DNA of 64,000 bases from Dryas octopetala. Its lineage: Eukaryota; Streptophyta; Magnoliopsida; Rosales; Rosaceae. The position numbers were made by a program, and so were the translations under genes. The stretch lies in the NCBI GenBank assembly GCA_963921425.1, contig OY992838.1, forward strand, positions 14,260,001 through 14,324,000, written 5' to 3'. The notes beneath the pieces were generated by a model. The model saw only the letters and a list, made by a program, of their open reading frames with translations, did no database searches and was not told the DNA's origin. Numbering within the stretch: position 1 is the first letter of the stretch; each line of letters opens with the position of its first letter. Positions 44,557 to 56,530 of the stretch are shown here, in pieces.

Positions 44557-44868
44557 AACACAAACCGTCTGAAGAAAATGTTGATGATGCTGCAAAAACT
44601 GTGCATGTTTTTCTTCCTCCTATCCTATTTTGCTCCGAGTCCTCAACTAAAATGTTGCTCCTCTAATCCTAATTGAAGTCCTAAAATCCTTCTTTTTGGC
44701 TCAGTTAAATCTGAGCCACACACAAATAACCAAACGAACGGCCATTAAAAGATTCCCGTATCTCACATAAAAGAAAAGGCACAGATATTATATGGGAATC
44801 TATATATACGGATTAAGTGGCTCACATTATGATAAACTTTTCAAAAGTGGCCGTTGGGATGATTATAA
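44557..44868 (+). repeat. second copy of the 40.7-kb duplication
   Basis: Matches 40755-41055 with scattered differences and small indels, for example an extra ACACAAATAACCA near 44722. It then jumps to the sequence equivalent to 41343 (TCAAAATGAGGAATTG), so a deletion removed the UGT first exon from this copy. Confidence 0.8.
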
Positions 44869-45120
44869 ATCAAAATGAGGAATTGACATCAAATTTCTGA
44901 GTGATCATTTGGAATATTGGAAACCACTGACTTTTTACTAATTATTTCTTTGGATTTGCAGATGCTAGTTATTTGATAAAAGGGTATTTGGATACTGTAA
45001 TAGATTGGATACCAGGCATGAAGGGTATCCGATTGAGGGACCTCGCTAGCTTCATTAGAACAACAGACCTAGATGACCCAATTATGGATTTATTTTGTTT
45101 TGGGAAGACTAGTGAGTGTT
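44868..45120 (+). pseudogene. UGT85-like pseudogene fragment, second copy
   Basis: After intron-like sequence shared with 41340-41440 and the acceptor-like TTTGCAG, the frame reads DASYLIKGYLDTVIDWIPGM, KGIRLRDLASFIRTTDLDDP and IMDLFCFGKTSEC, then stops being UGT-like. It preserves WIPGM where the first copy has GKPGM, and extends farther. It lacks exon 1 and the PSPG domain. Confidence 0.82.
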
Positions 45121-47114
<1,994 letters not shown>

Positions 47115-48476
47115 ATGGAGACTACATTGGTTAGAAGATCCTTTTCATCTATCATTTCAGAATTTCCAATCTCCCTCGCCCATTTCTTAGCTGCAACTGT
47201 TTTGATCATTGCAGTTCTCTATTTGCTTTTCAGATCCAAGAGTACATACCTTATCGATTTCACCTGCTATCTGCCTCCTGATACCTTGCGGGTTTCAAAA
47301 TCGAGCTTCATTGAACACCTCGAAAGATCTGGATTTTATGACACAGAATGTGTCAGTTTCCAAGCAAAGGTATTGGAAAGATCAGGCATTGGAGAAGAGA
47401 CTTGCATGCCTATTTCACTACATGAACTGCCGCCTTGTCTTTCTTCAGTCGGTGCTAGAAAAGAAATTGAAATTGTTCTCTTCACTGTTGTCAAAGACCT
47501 GCTTTCCAAGCACAAAATAAATCCTAAAAGCATCGACATTCTTGTGTCAAATTGTAGCCTTTTCTGCCCTACACCTTCCATTACATCTACAGTCATAAAC
47601 AAGTTTGGATTCCGAAGCAACATAAAGAGCATCAACCTCAGTGGAATGGGTTGCGGTGCTGGAATCTTGTCAATAAGTTTGGCAAAAGATCTTCTAAAAG
47701 TTCACAAGAATTCCTTGGCTTTAGTTCTCAGCATGGAAGCTGTAACTCCCAGTGGGTACAAGGGTACAAAAAAATCCATGCTTCTTCCCAACATTTTGTT
47801 TCGGATGGGGGGAGCTGCTATTCTACTATCCAATAGGAAGCAAGACAAGCGAAGAGCTAAGTATAAGCTCCAGCATCTTGTCCGAACGCACATTGGTTCG
47901 GATGATCAAGCATACCAATCTGTTTTCCAGAAACCCGACGAAGCTGGGATTGTTGGGGTCTCACTATCACGGGATCTTGTACATGTAGCAGCAAAAGCCC
48001 TTAAAATTAACATCTCAAAGTTAGGCCCACTTGTGCTACCATATTCGGAGCAGCTCCGATTTGGATGGTCAGTGATTCGCAGGAAACTTTGGACTTTACC
48101 AAGCCAGGAGGGAATCTATGTACCAAATTTCAACAAGGCTCTTCAGCATTTCTGTATACATGCTGGTGGAAGAGCAGTGATTGATGGCATAGAAGAGAGT
48201 CTCGGACTGAACAAGGAAGATGGGGAAGCTTCCAGGATGACATTATATAGATTTGGAAATACTTCATCTTCTTCAGTTTGGTATGAGCTCTGCTATTTGG
48301 AGGCAAAAGGAAAGATGAAGAAAGGAAACCATGTGTGGCAAATTGCCTTTGGAAGTGGCTTCAAGTGTAACAGTGCAATTTGGAAATGCATTTCGGATAT
48401 TGATCCAACAGAAAGAAATGCATGGTCAGACAGAATCCATTTGTACCCTATTGAAGAGATCACAAATGTAACCTAA
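47115..48476 (+). CDS. KCS: 3-ketoacyl-CoA synthase (FAE1/KCS family)
   Basis: A single-exon 453-residue enzyme. Family members condense malonyl-CoA with long-chain acyl-CoA in the endoplasmic reticulum, the first step of very-long-chain fatty acid elongation for waxes, suberin and sphingolipids. A hydrophobic N-terminal segment (about residues 18-39) is the membrane anchor. The catalytic triad is complete: Cys180 in SGMGCGAG, His349 in HFCIHAGGRAVID and Asn382 in RFGNTSSSS, with spacing matching the family. Other conserved parts are VSNCSLFCPTPS and KKSMLLPNILFRMGGAA. GCGAG replaces the usual GCSAG, and the common TENIT-like segment reads MEAVTPSGYKG. At 453 residues it is on the short side of the family. 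The start ATG follows a TATA box and no upstream in-frame extension is seen. The gene looks functional; acyl specificity cannot be told. Confidence 0.95.
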   Translation: METTLVRRSFSSIISEFPISLAHFLAATVLIIAVLYLLFRSKSTYLIDFTCYLPPDTLRVSKSSFIEHLERSGFYDTECVSFQAKVLERSGIGEETCMPISLHELPPCLSSVGARKEIEIVLFTVVKDLLSKHKINPKSIDILVSNCSLFCPTPSITSTVINKFGFRSNIKSINLSGMGCGAGILSISLAKDLLKVHKNSLALVLSMEAVTPSGYKGTKKSMLLPNILFRMGGAAILLSNRKQDKRRAKYKLQHLVRTHIGSDDQAYQSVFQKPDEAGIVGVSLSRDLVHVAAKALKINISKLGPLVLPYSEQLRFGWSVIRRKLWTLPSQEGIYVPNFNKALQHFCIHAGGRAVIDGIEESLGLNKEDGEASRMTLYRFGNTSSSSVWYELCYLEAKGKMKKGNHVWQIAFGSGFKCNSAIWKCISDIDPTERNAWSDRIHLYPIEEITNVT

Positions 48477-50234
48477 TGATATCCAATGTGTTGTAGTAAC
48501 CATTGATCAGAATTGTAACCTTTATTATTAATTTATTTTCCCTTTTAAATAAGCAATAAGATTTTACAGAAGAACACTTTGTGTCCAGAGAGAATGATGA
48601 TTTTCAAGAATTAAATACTTTCATTCAATGAATAATAATAAATCAATGTACATATTTATACATAACGTTCTAAAAGAAAAATTAGCTAGACAATAAGTAG
48701 GTGCATGTGACGATTCGTGTTAGTGGATCGTGTTTGTGTCCTGTCATTTTGTGTACGTGCTATAGACAAGTCAACTCTAGCCTAACCTATTTAATTAATT
48801 GTGTCGAATTACTCGACACTAACCCAACCCATTAATTAATCATGTCATATTTTGGTTAACCAACGTATTTTTTGAACTAATAGCAAAAAAACTAAGTCCC
48901 CCTTATGTCTAAAGCAAACCTATCACTTGTACATTTCTCATAAAATTAGCCTATTCCAATTTATAATGACACAAACTCCTTGATCGAGTGTGGCAACAAC
49001 ATTTCTATTCTTAAAAGGGGACAGCCTGCTTTAAGTTAAATGATAAAGTCCTTCGCACCCAACTTTTTCTTCAACAAATTTCGGAGAGAGGAGCCTGTGA
49101 AAGCAAAATCGTGACCAAAATTATCCCTAAGACTGCTATCAGAACCAACAGATATGGTTTATAGGTAGGTTGATTTTTTTTTTTTTGGTCAGAAGGTGGT
49201 TGATTCATTTATTACATTTAGAACGCTAAATACATTACAACTGCATGACTGATGCTAGAATCTAGAGCAATCATGTGACAAATCTTAGCCATGCAAAATG
49301 CCTATTGCATCAGAAAAAGAAATAACAACGTTAAGAGAAGAAAAAGAAAAGAGAAAAACATATTCATGCACCATCTGAGTTTATGATACTCACTACATAG
49401 CCCATTCAGTAGTCAAAGATTCACTAACTGTCACCACGAAAAAGTAGGTCAATTTACATAGCAAAAGAATTAGAACAGAATTCCAATATCTGATTACATG
49501 CACTCAAGGCTATACAATTAGCATAATTCAATTATTGCACTTCATATTGGGATCAGTCAAAACCAATCAAAGAAGGAAGCATTCCGATACAACAAACAAC
49601 TGACTCATAAATGTGAAAAGACATGTTATACTAGCAGTGTCAACCTTCAGTATTAAATTACACTTCTCACATATAGTAAGGCCAAGATGGAAGGTACCTG
49701 GAATTCCACAGTTTTCACTCAGTTATCCTTCTTAGAAATCATACAGTATCCACAGTTTTCACTCAGTTATCCTGCAATAAACAGAGCTACCTAAAGAGGT
49801 ATTAATCATATCGCTCATCCTCATCCCTATCCCCAACCCAAAGACTCAGGGATCCTGTTTAAAGAACTGTATTCAATGGCCAAACTTTTACAAACTAATA
49901 AAATTATAGGCAAAAGAAAAATATTAAGAAAAATATTAAGAAAAATATTAAGAAAAATATAATCTATTTGGTCCATTGCATCACATATTCCTGCCCAAAA
50001 ACCTAATATTGAAGCCAACATTTACTTTAAGAAAGAGAATCTGTCATTAAATAGATCAGAAAATCATCAGTCAGTCAAATTTCAAACTTTTTTGGCAAAC
50101 ATTTATCCTAGTGACTTGTAACATTCATTATTCAAGTAAGAGAGCAACTAACAGTTAAGCCCGAAAGCGCTGCAGCTTTTGTATTGTAAAAGTTCCAACA
50201 GCCAGCATTCCCTTCATTTTTTCACTTCTCTCAG
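48477..50234. other. KCS 3' flank and intergenic DNA
   Basis: TTTTAAATAAGCAATAAG (48543-48560) is a candidate polyadenylation region. At 49915-49960 a 12-base unit (AAGAAAAATATT) repeats almost four times. I see no other gene up to the SINE. Confidence 0.4.
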
Positions 50235-50409
50235 AATGCTCCTCTTTTTCTTCTGTCTATTGAAGCCCAATGTGCCTATGCAATAAACAATACAAGGGTA
50301 GCGCTCACCCATCCCATTAAAAATCCCCATTTATGTTCAGGTGGGATTCAATCCCAAGTCCTTAGGCAATGCCAAAGGACTTTAGCAACTAAGCTAGCTG
50401 CCTAACTGT
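50235..50409 (-). mobile_element. tRNA-derived SINE, about 175 bp
   Basis: Read on the minus strand it starts near GGCAGCTAGCTTAGTTGC (box A-like), has GGGATTGAATCCC (box B-like) about 45 bases later, and continues into a non-tRNA body (GGGTGAGCGCTACCCTTG) ending in a T/C-rich tail region on the plus strand. An 11-base direct repeat with one mismatch, ACTTCTCTCAG and ACCTCTCTCAG, flanks it (50224-50234 and 50410-50420). Confidence 0.7.
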
Positions 50410-50667
50410 ACCTCTCTCAGGGAGCTTTCATTTGTTTCCTAACAGCATAAACAACAATACACACCATATATTTTCCTTCACTAATACAACATAGAGGCAA
50501 GTAAATTGACAAAGGACAGCTTGAAAAGAATCCCTACAGTCATATTAATGTTCAAATTTGGAAGCCAGTTCTTTGTTTACTTTTCTTTTTTATTGAAGAG
50601 AATGCAAGTAAAATGGCAGTGTTCAACAAGTATACTCAGGATGATGCATCCTGTAAGAACATAATAC

Positions 50668-50989
50668 CTCATCTGGTTGGTAGCCTTTGTTGTGCATGTC
50701 CTCTATGGTCTGATAAGCAAGCAACTATAGCTTCTCCTTGCAGAAATACTTTATGAAGATATGAAAGGTATTATAATCAGGAGTGATTTTTAATTCATCC
50801 ATTTTTCTTGGCATTTCCTACACTATCCATTTCACCTGCTCTGCAATATACACAGATCATTGTATTCAACATAACCAAGTCATATCTGCCATGAGTTCCC
50901 TTAAAATCCTTAGCCAACTGCTTTGCATCTTCCAGAAGCCCACCTCGGCAGAAAGCTGAAATCATGATACTGTATGATCGAATAGCCAT
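50668..50989 (-). pseudogene. PPR protein pseudogene (EMB3103/At1g10910-like), exon C
   Basis: After a CTTGCAG acceptor the exon carries SYSIMISAFCRGGLLEDAKQ, KGTHGRYDLVMLNTMICVYC, RAGEMDSV, then in another frame KMDELKITPDYNTFHI and AYQTIEDMHNKGYQPDE before a GTATTA donor. Three defects are visible: four extra bases (ATCA) near the exon start relative to the expected DGYSYSIMIS, a frameshift after GEMDSV (about 50823), and a TAG where Tyr is expected in KEKLYLLAYQ (about 50729). The intact gene is a chloroplast-targeted RNA-binding PPR protein; no downstream exon is recognised before the SINE. Confidence 0.85.
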
Positions 50990-51452
50990 CTGCAAGTGCG
51001 AAAAAATCATAAATTTTCAGGACTGAACACAGAAACTTAGATTTCTGCATAGGAAGCAAAATTCTTCAGAAAAGACAAATTCAAAGGAAGTATCTCTCAA
51101 AGCTCCAAAAATATGTATACTGCTTTCAGACGTCACTTATTTTTACAGAATAGGGATTCATGCACAAGTTTTCTGTTTCTATGTAAGAGCAAGTATTTTG
51201 CTAATATAATTTAAGAAGACCTTATTTAAATACAAAGATTTACTCTTCAAATTGTGAGTGGAAATTTATACGGGGAATAGAGGAAGAATAATAAATGCCA
51301 TCTTTAGCTTGTTCATAACTTATAAATACTTTTGAAGACACAAAAATGCATAATTCAGTTTGGCCTAAGTCATTTAGTGAATTGTGTGTCACAAGTAATA
51401 ATACATCTATTCAAAATAACAGGAAAGCCTTCTTTGAGGATTTGTCAGATAC

Positions 51453-51552
51453 CAGATCGGATGGATTTCTCCTTCATTTCATCAAAAACCAATTTAGCAT
51501 CATGTATACGCCCAGCCTTAGCAAGGGCATCCATCAATAAACAGTATGGCGT
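51453..51552 (-). pseudogene. PPR protein pseudogene, exon B
   Basis: Bounded by TTTGTAG (acceptor) and CTG|GTATCT (donor). Encodes TPYCLLMDALAKAGRIHDAK and LVFDEMKEKSIRS, one PPR motif; the first residue is Thr where Met is usual. It joins in phase to exon A (...YAKDE) and would join to exon C if its 4-base insertion were absent. Confidence 0.85.
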
Positions 51553-52271
51553 CTACAAATAGACTTAATTCGATGAGCTAAAAAAGAACATAACAAAAAA
51601 ATAATAATTTAAAAGACAACTAAGAAAATGCAGTTACTGAAGCATAAAACTTTGTATAAATTTTCCAAGAAAAAACACACATACAAAAGCCATAGGAGCA
51701 TTGTCAAATTATGGTGGTCCAATATTTGACAAGCAAGCGTTGCATTACTGTAAACCAAACAAAGATTACTTGGTAGTGTCACTAATTAAGAAAGCACAAG
51801 ATGTTTGAAAGGTAAGATACAGAGAGATTTTTTGAAAAGGAGACAAATTTTATTGAGATAAGATACAGAAAGATCATTGCAAAGAATACCACAATAGCAT
51901 TTTAAAAGTTATTTTCGTAAATGACTGAAGGGAATAAAGTTATAGGCAATGAGACCAAAGTTAATACCATGCAAGCAACCAAACAAAGGTTTTAAAAGGG
52001 AACGGGAATCAAAGCCTTACAAATGGTTCTAAAAAAGATAAATATTCATAGCATTTAAACATCAAAACTTTTTTTCGGCCTAAATTTCTTCTTGTCAGTT
52101 TCTTATTTAACTTATTAGATGATCTCGTGAAGATTACATACTTTTGCGATTTCATAAGCTGCCCTATTTGGCTCTGAAGCACTCTTTACAAAGAGAAAAT
52201 CATACCAATGACAAGAAAGGTAAATCTTGGGTTTTTAAACTAATGATTCAGAGGTAAAGATCTTAGTGTAC
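51553..52271. other. intron between PPR exons A and B
   Basis: AT-rich, GT-AG bounded (GTACAC to TTTGTAG on the minus strand). No other feature is recognised. Confidence 0.6.
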
Positions 52272-52376
52272 CTCATCTTTAGCATAGCCCAAAGCTTCCA
52301 GTTCAGCTAATAATTCTCTTGATTTTTCGAACAGCCCTCCTCTGACATAAACCTTCAATAAAGTTGTCAAAATAAC
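52272..52376 (-). pseudogene. PPR protein pseudogene, exon A
   Basis: Between CTTGCAG and GAG|GTACAC the exon encodes VILTTLLKVYVRGGLFEKSR and ELLAELEALGYAKDE, a PPR motif intact in frame. Exons encoding the N-terminal half of the protein were not found between here and the TRIM and LINE remnants at 52.7-53.6 kb, so the copy is also 5'-truncated. Confidence 0.85.
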
Positions 52377-52686
52377 CTGCAAGTGTTTGCAGCATGATCA
52401 GGAGGATACATTATCACTTAAGTGACGAAGCTGCATCAAAATTTGGCATAGAATAAATAGGTTGACAAGATCAGGATATTAGTAGGTACAAGGCTGCCCA
52501 TTGCATGTACTAATAAAATAAGCCGCACTTATGTTACCGTTTGTGAACCAGATACTATAAAAGCATCTAAGCAAAATTTCAACCACACTGATTGATTTCT
52601 CTTCAATGATAATTAGGCCTAAAACATAAGAAAAATTGTATCGACCAAAAGAATGAACTGACAAACACTACTTCCGGAATGGGGAT

Positions 52687-52967
52687 CGTTAGAATATAAA
52701 ATAATTGTTGGCCCACACATCTTAATAGTTTAAGCTATTGGGAATAGTGATAAACCAACAAACTTTATTATGGCATCAAACCAGAAGATACTGAGTTCAA
52801 ATCACTGCAGTTGCAACCTCTTAATATAAGTTGAACTCCACATCTTGAGTTCTAGTGGTGGAGAGAGGCCAACATGTGAGGGAGAGTGTTAGAATATATG
52901 ATAATTTTGGTCCACATCCTAATAGCCTAAGCTTTTGGGATATTGGTAAACCAACAAAGTATCATTA
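52687..52967 (+). mobile_element. small TRIM-like element with about 84-bp LTRs
   Basis: Two direct repeats of about 81-84 bases (52687-52770 and 52887-52967; GTTAGAATAT...GATAA...ACCAACAAA) are separated by 116 bases. Just after the first is TGGCATCAAACC, matching the tRNA-iMet primer site TGGTATCAGAGC at 9 of 12 positions. Just before the second is GTGAGGGAGAG, a polypurine tract. There is no coding capacity and no clear target duplication. Confidence 0.6.
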
Positions 52968-53096
52968 ATCTAAATTACCTTAATATAATACTTAAAAACT
53001 ACATCAACATTAATTCCAGGATATGGTGTTTGCTCAAACCTAATTCGGAAGTCTTGTTAATTAGTTACAACACTTAAGGGAAAGAGGATCTGAACT

Positions 53097-53560
53097 TTAG
53101 AACATCCTTTCTAGAGGAAAGACGTGGGTACCAACAGCCTTCCAATCCAGCATAATGATAGCAAAAGAAAAGTCTCTAAGCTCCGAAGAAACCGAAACCC
53201 ATAGGGAACCCCAGATTCGGACTCTTTCCCACATAATTTCAATGGTCCCCAATAACACACCCCTCTTCTTCCCTCCAAAACAATGATACCTCTTGGACCA
53301 AAAGGACGTTGCAACTGGACAATGCAAAAACAAATGATCAGCACTCTCGGCTTCCTTCTTGCACATCACACAACAATGTGGAGAAAGACAAAACGAAGGT
53401 CTTCCTTTGAACCATATCACAAGTATTAACTTTCCCATGAGCAATAATCCAAGCTAACATAACACCCTTACCTTTGAAGGTCTTCCTTCTAACAAGTGGC
53501 TGAGAGTTACCAAGCAACCTTGGCCTCTTGGCAGGAGGTTCGCTGCCCAAGAGCGCCAGA
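53097..53560 (-). pseudogene. LINE (non-LTR retrotransposon) 3' fragment with zf-RVT domain
   Basis: Two frames on the minus strand carry HGKVNTCDMVQRK and then CCVMCKKEAESADHLFLHCP with VATSFW. This C-x2-C...H-x4-C pattern is the zinc-binding domain found after reverse transcriptase in plant LINEs. One frameshift near 53440 and loss of the rest of the element make it a relic. Confidence 0.78.
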
Positions 53561-54567
53561 GCTAGAAGCGGCAGCCATTAAGTGGAGAATTTCTACAGTG
53601 TCCACCTCCTCCTATCCTGCCGGGCAGATGGAACAATAGTTGAAGATAATAAATGAAATCCCTGATTCTAATTTTGAAAGTATAATATATTTCCTAGGTA
53701 GCAATTATTGGTAGATGGGTCCAAATTCTTTAAATATGGTTTCTTGGTCTTGTAGCAAATTCTGCAGTTGTTTACTGATTGGGCTACTAATAAATAGGCA
53801 TTTGCTTACTTTTGCTTACTTTTGGTTTGTTTATCACTTTGAAGTCTGTTGGTTCTTGTTAGCCACAAAGGTTGTCAATTTCCTTGGATTTGGTTGATTC
53901 TTATCTTTTTTAACAAGTTCTATAAAACTTGTATGGTCACGCTTTTGGGTCAGGTGTGTATGGTGACACCTTTGGGTAAGGTGAACCGAGCAAAGGATCT
54001 GGTGGTTTGGTGATTTTTACACCTACTCAAATTTTCATGTAGAGGGACATGGTGATCATTGAGGTTCTGTCTGACGACGAGACCCCTTCGACCTTGACCA
54101 CTATTGGATATCTGAGCTTCACGAAACTAGCGAATGAGGGTTGGACTAAGTAGATTTGTTATTTTCATCATTTTTTAAGATTTGTTTGTTGGCTCATTAA
54201 ATTTTTAGTTGCATTGTCACACATGAGACTTTCTATCTGCCAGACTAATTCGGGGGTGTGATGGGTCAACCCCGGTTGGTTTGACTAATAAATTGACCAC
54301 CTTTGACCTTGGTTGACCAATGAGTCTAGATCTTGTAATTTAGCAAATTGATTAATTGTTAATCAACTTGAGCCTAATTTTAATAACTTGTTTGGTGAAA
54401 GCTCCGCTAGATACCTCTGTTCACCCGCCTTTTATCCAAGGGTAGATTAGTAAACTATTAAGCTTGTGCTTTTCAATCAATATGGGGTAAAGGCGTCAGA
54501 GGTGGCGATCAAATCTATGTTAATAGAAATATATGGAATTTAATAAAATGAACTAAATCAATACATT
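53561..54567. other. intergenic, no gene seen
   Basis: Moderately AT-rich. The phrase TTTTGGGTCAGGTG and CCTTTGGGTAAGGTG is a near-duplicate around 53945-53985. No coding frame is supported. Confidence 0.35.
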
Positions 54568-54775
54568 CTTATTGAAGGAATCCAGGCATCCATCTCAAAA
54601 CCAATTGACAATAGAAGGCGTAACATAAACCCTTATAAACCACTATGCAAGATTATAATATTTCAATGTGAAATAACACTTCACATTCTCACACACCTCC
54701 GCACGTGTAGCGTCACTTTAAGCCAAACACGTGAACAACTCATACTTATATTGAGTGATATGGAGCACGTGTGGC

Positions 54776-55148
54776 TAAGGCTGACATTTTATACTGAAAT
54801 ACCAAAAAAAAAAAAAACCGCCTACCAAACCGATCCAAACCGATTGGTTCGATTTTGTTGTTGTCTTTTCGGTTTCGGTTGGTGAACCGTTCCGAACCGC
54901 CACGATCGGGGTCGGAAACTGCATGGAAACCACCCCTCAAGAAACACCAAAAACCCCGACCGACCCCTCTAATACCGCCGACTGATCCCTACCAATCCCG
55001 AAAAATTGGTTACAGACCTCAATCGGTTCAGCGCGCGGCAGGTCTTTTTTGTTGGCACCGGTGTTTTGGTTCCGTCAAACCGATGTTTCAATAGTCGGTA
55101 GTTGGCATCGGTGTATCGGTTCAATTACTAACCGCGATTCCACCCTTA
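54776..55148. mobile_element. 373-bp hAT-type non-autonomous element inside the TRIM
   Basis: Starts TAAGGCTGAC and ends ATTCCACCCTTA. Flanked by a perfect 8-base duplication, CGTGTGGC (54768-54775 and 55149-55156). The interior is dense in CGGTTCGGTT and AACCGAACC-like words. Removing it restores the TRIM internal domain as seen in the neighbouring unit (GTGTGGTCATTCGACCTAAC). Confidence 0.88.
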
Positions 55149-55511
55149 CGTGTGGCCACTAGACCTAACATACATAGCTGAACCTGATCTGATACCATGA
55201 AAAAATCTAAGCATCCATCTTAAAACCAATTGACAATAGGAGAAGTAGATCAAGACCCTTATATGCTACAATACAAGGTTATAATTTTTCAATGTAGGAC
55301 ACACGCCCCCGCAAGTGTGGCGTCACTAAAGCCAAACACGTGAACAACTCATACTTAAATTGGGTGACGTGGAGTATGTGTGGTCATTCGACCTAACACA
55401 CGTGGGTGAACCTACTCTGATACCATGAAGGAATCAAGGCATTCATTCCAAAACCAATTGGCAATAAGAGGAGTAGCCCAAACCCTTATAAGCCACTGTA
55501 AGGTTATAATT

Positions 55512-55962
55512 ACAAATAAGTCAATAAAAAATTTGAAAATTACAAAAAGGTCAATACCAAAGTTTCTATCTCATTTTAGTCAATCATATAATTTCATAAA
55601 TTACATTTTGATTAATAGCCCTGCGGGCCCCAGCTCATTATTAGTTTTTCTCTGAGTTCATTTTACCCTTTTGCCCCAGTTCATTGTTTTTATTTTAATA
55701 ATTTAGTTAGTTTATTACCTTTAATTTGGACACGTGTCAGCTTATGGTTAATTTTGACCTTTTTATAATTTTTTGAAATTTCCATGGTAATGGCAGTGGC
55801 TATAATTTCTAGTATTTGTTATGTCTTCTTTTATATAATGCATAATTTCATTTAATTCATTTTAGTCAATGGTGACTATTTTGGAATTTAGGAAATGTTC
55901 ATTGACCTATTTGTAATTATGAAATGTTTTACTGACTTTTTTATAAATAGTCCTATATAATA
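55512..55962. mobile_element. MITE inside the third TRIM LTR
   Basis: About 450 bases interrupt the LTR between AAGGTTATAAT and ATTCCAATGTGGG. The ends are inverted: TTACAAATAAGTCAATAAAA at the left, with a related inverted stretch (TTGACCTATTTGTAAT, then GACTTTTTTATAAATAGTCC) at the right. TATAAT occurs at both junctions and is a possible target duplication. No coding frame. Confidence 0.65.
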
Positions 55963-56000
55963 TTCCAATGTGGGACAACACTTCACATTCTCACACTTAT

Positions 56001-56530
56001 GTTATTTGATTGAGCTATTCTTCATGGTCATCTAGTTCAATGGTTCATGCACCACAAATGATGTGTCTCAAAGAAATGTCCACAAAGAAGTCGACCTAAA
56101 CAAGATTATAACGGAGGGGTCGAAATGTGCTATCAAGAGGCAATATTCGACAATCTTCCCTTGCTATCCCTAGGTGGCTGGCGGCAATGAGGGTGGGTTC
56201 TTTTCTCTCTTGAACTCTCAGAAAAACTCTCAAAACATACTCTCTATCTTATGTCTCAGGACTAATACTTACCTAGAATCTTACTATTTCTCATCGACGA
56301 GGATAACTCTCATATTTATAATAGGAGTATTAAAATCAACTCCCATTATCCTAGGGAGTGCCGACCATGTTGAGGGATTGGGTTGTTGGAATTTTATCCA
56401 CTTTTCATATTCAATAAATAAATACATAAAATCCAAAAGGCCTATAATAATCCTAGCCAAAATAATAATATGATAAATATACTTTGGGCCTAATTGAACT
56501 TCTAAACTCTTCAGTTAGCCTAATAAATAC
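56001..56530. other. intergenic, no gene seen
   Basis: A frame at 56174-56473 has no recognisable composition. Nothing else is supported. Confidence 0.3.

Larger units (their letters stand above)
54573..55995 (-). mobile_element. TRIM array: LTR-internal-LTR-internal-LTR
   Basis: Three related LTRs begin TGAAGGAATCCAGGC (54573), TGAAAAAATCTAAGC (about 55198) and TGAAGGAATCAAGGC (about 55425). Each of the last two is preceded by CTGATACCA, the complement of a tRNA-iMet primer site. Between LTRs are short internal domains ending in purine-rich tracts (complements of CACCTCCGC and CGCCCCCGC). The whole array is flanked by CTTAT (54568-54572 and 55996-56000). There is no coding region. Two later MITEs sit in internal domain 1 and in the third LTR. 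The size and structure match a Terminal-repeat Retrotransposon In Miniature. Confidence 0.85.

Noticed and set aside
37684-45120. Dioxygenase, UGT and KCS as a biosynthetic gene cluster
   Set aside because: The UGT copies are dead fragments and KCS belongs to general lipid elongation; proximity alone does not support a cluster.
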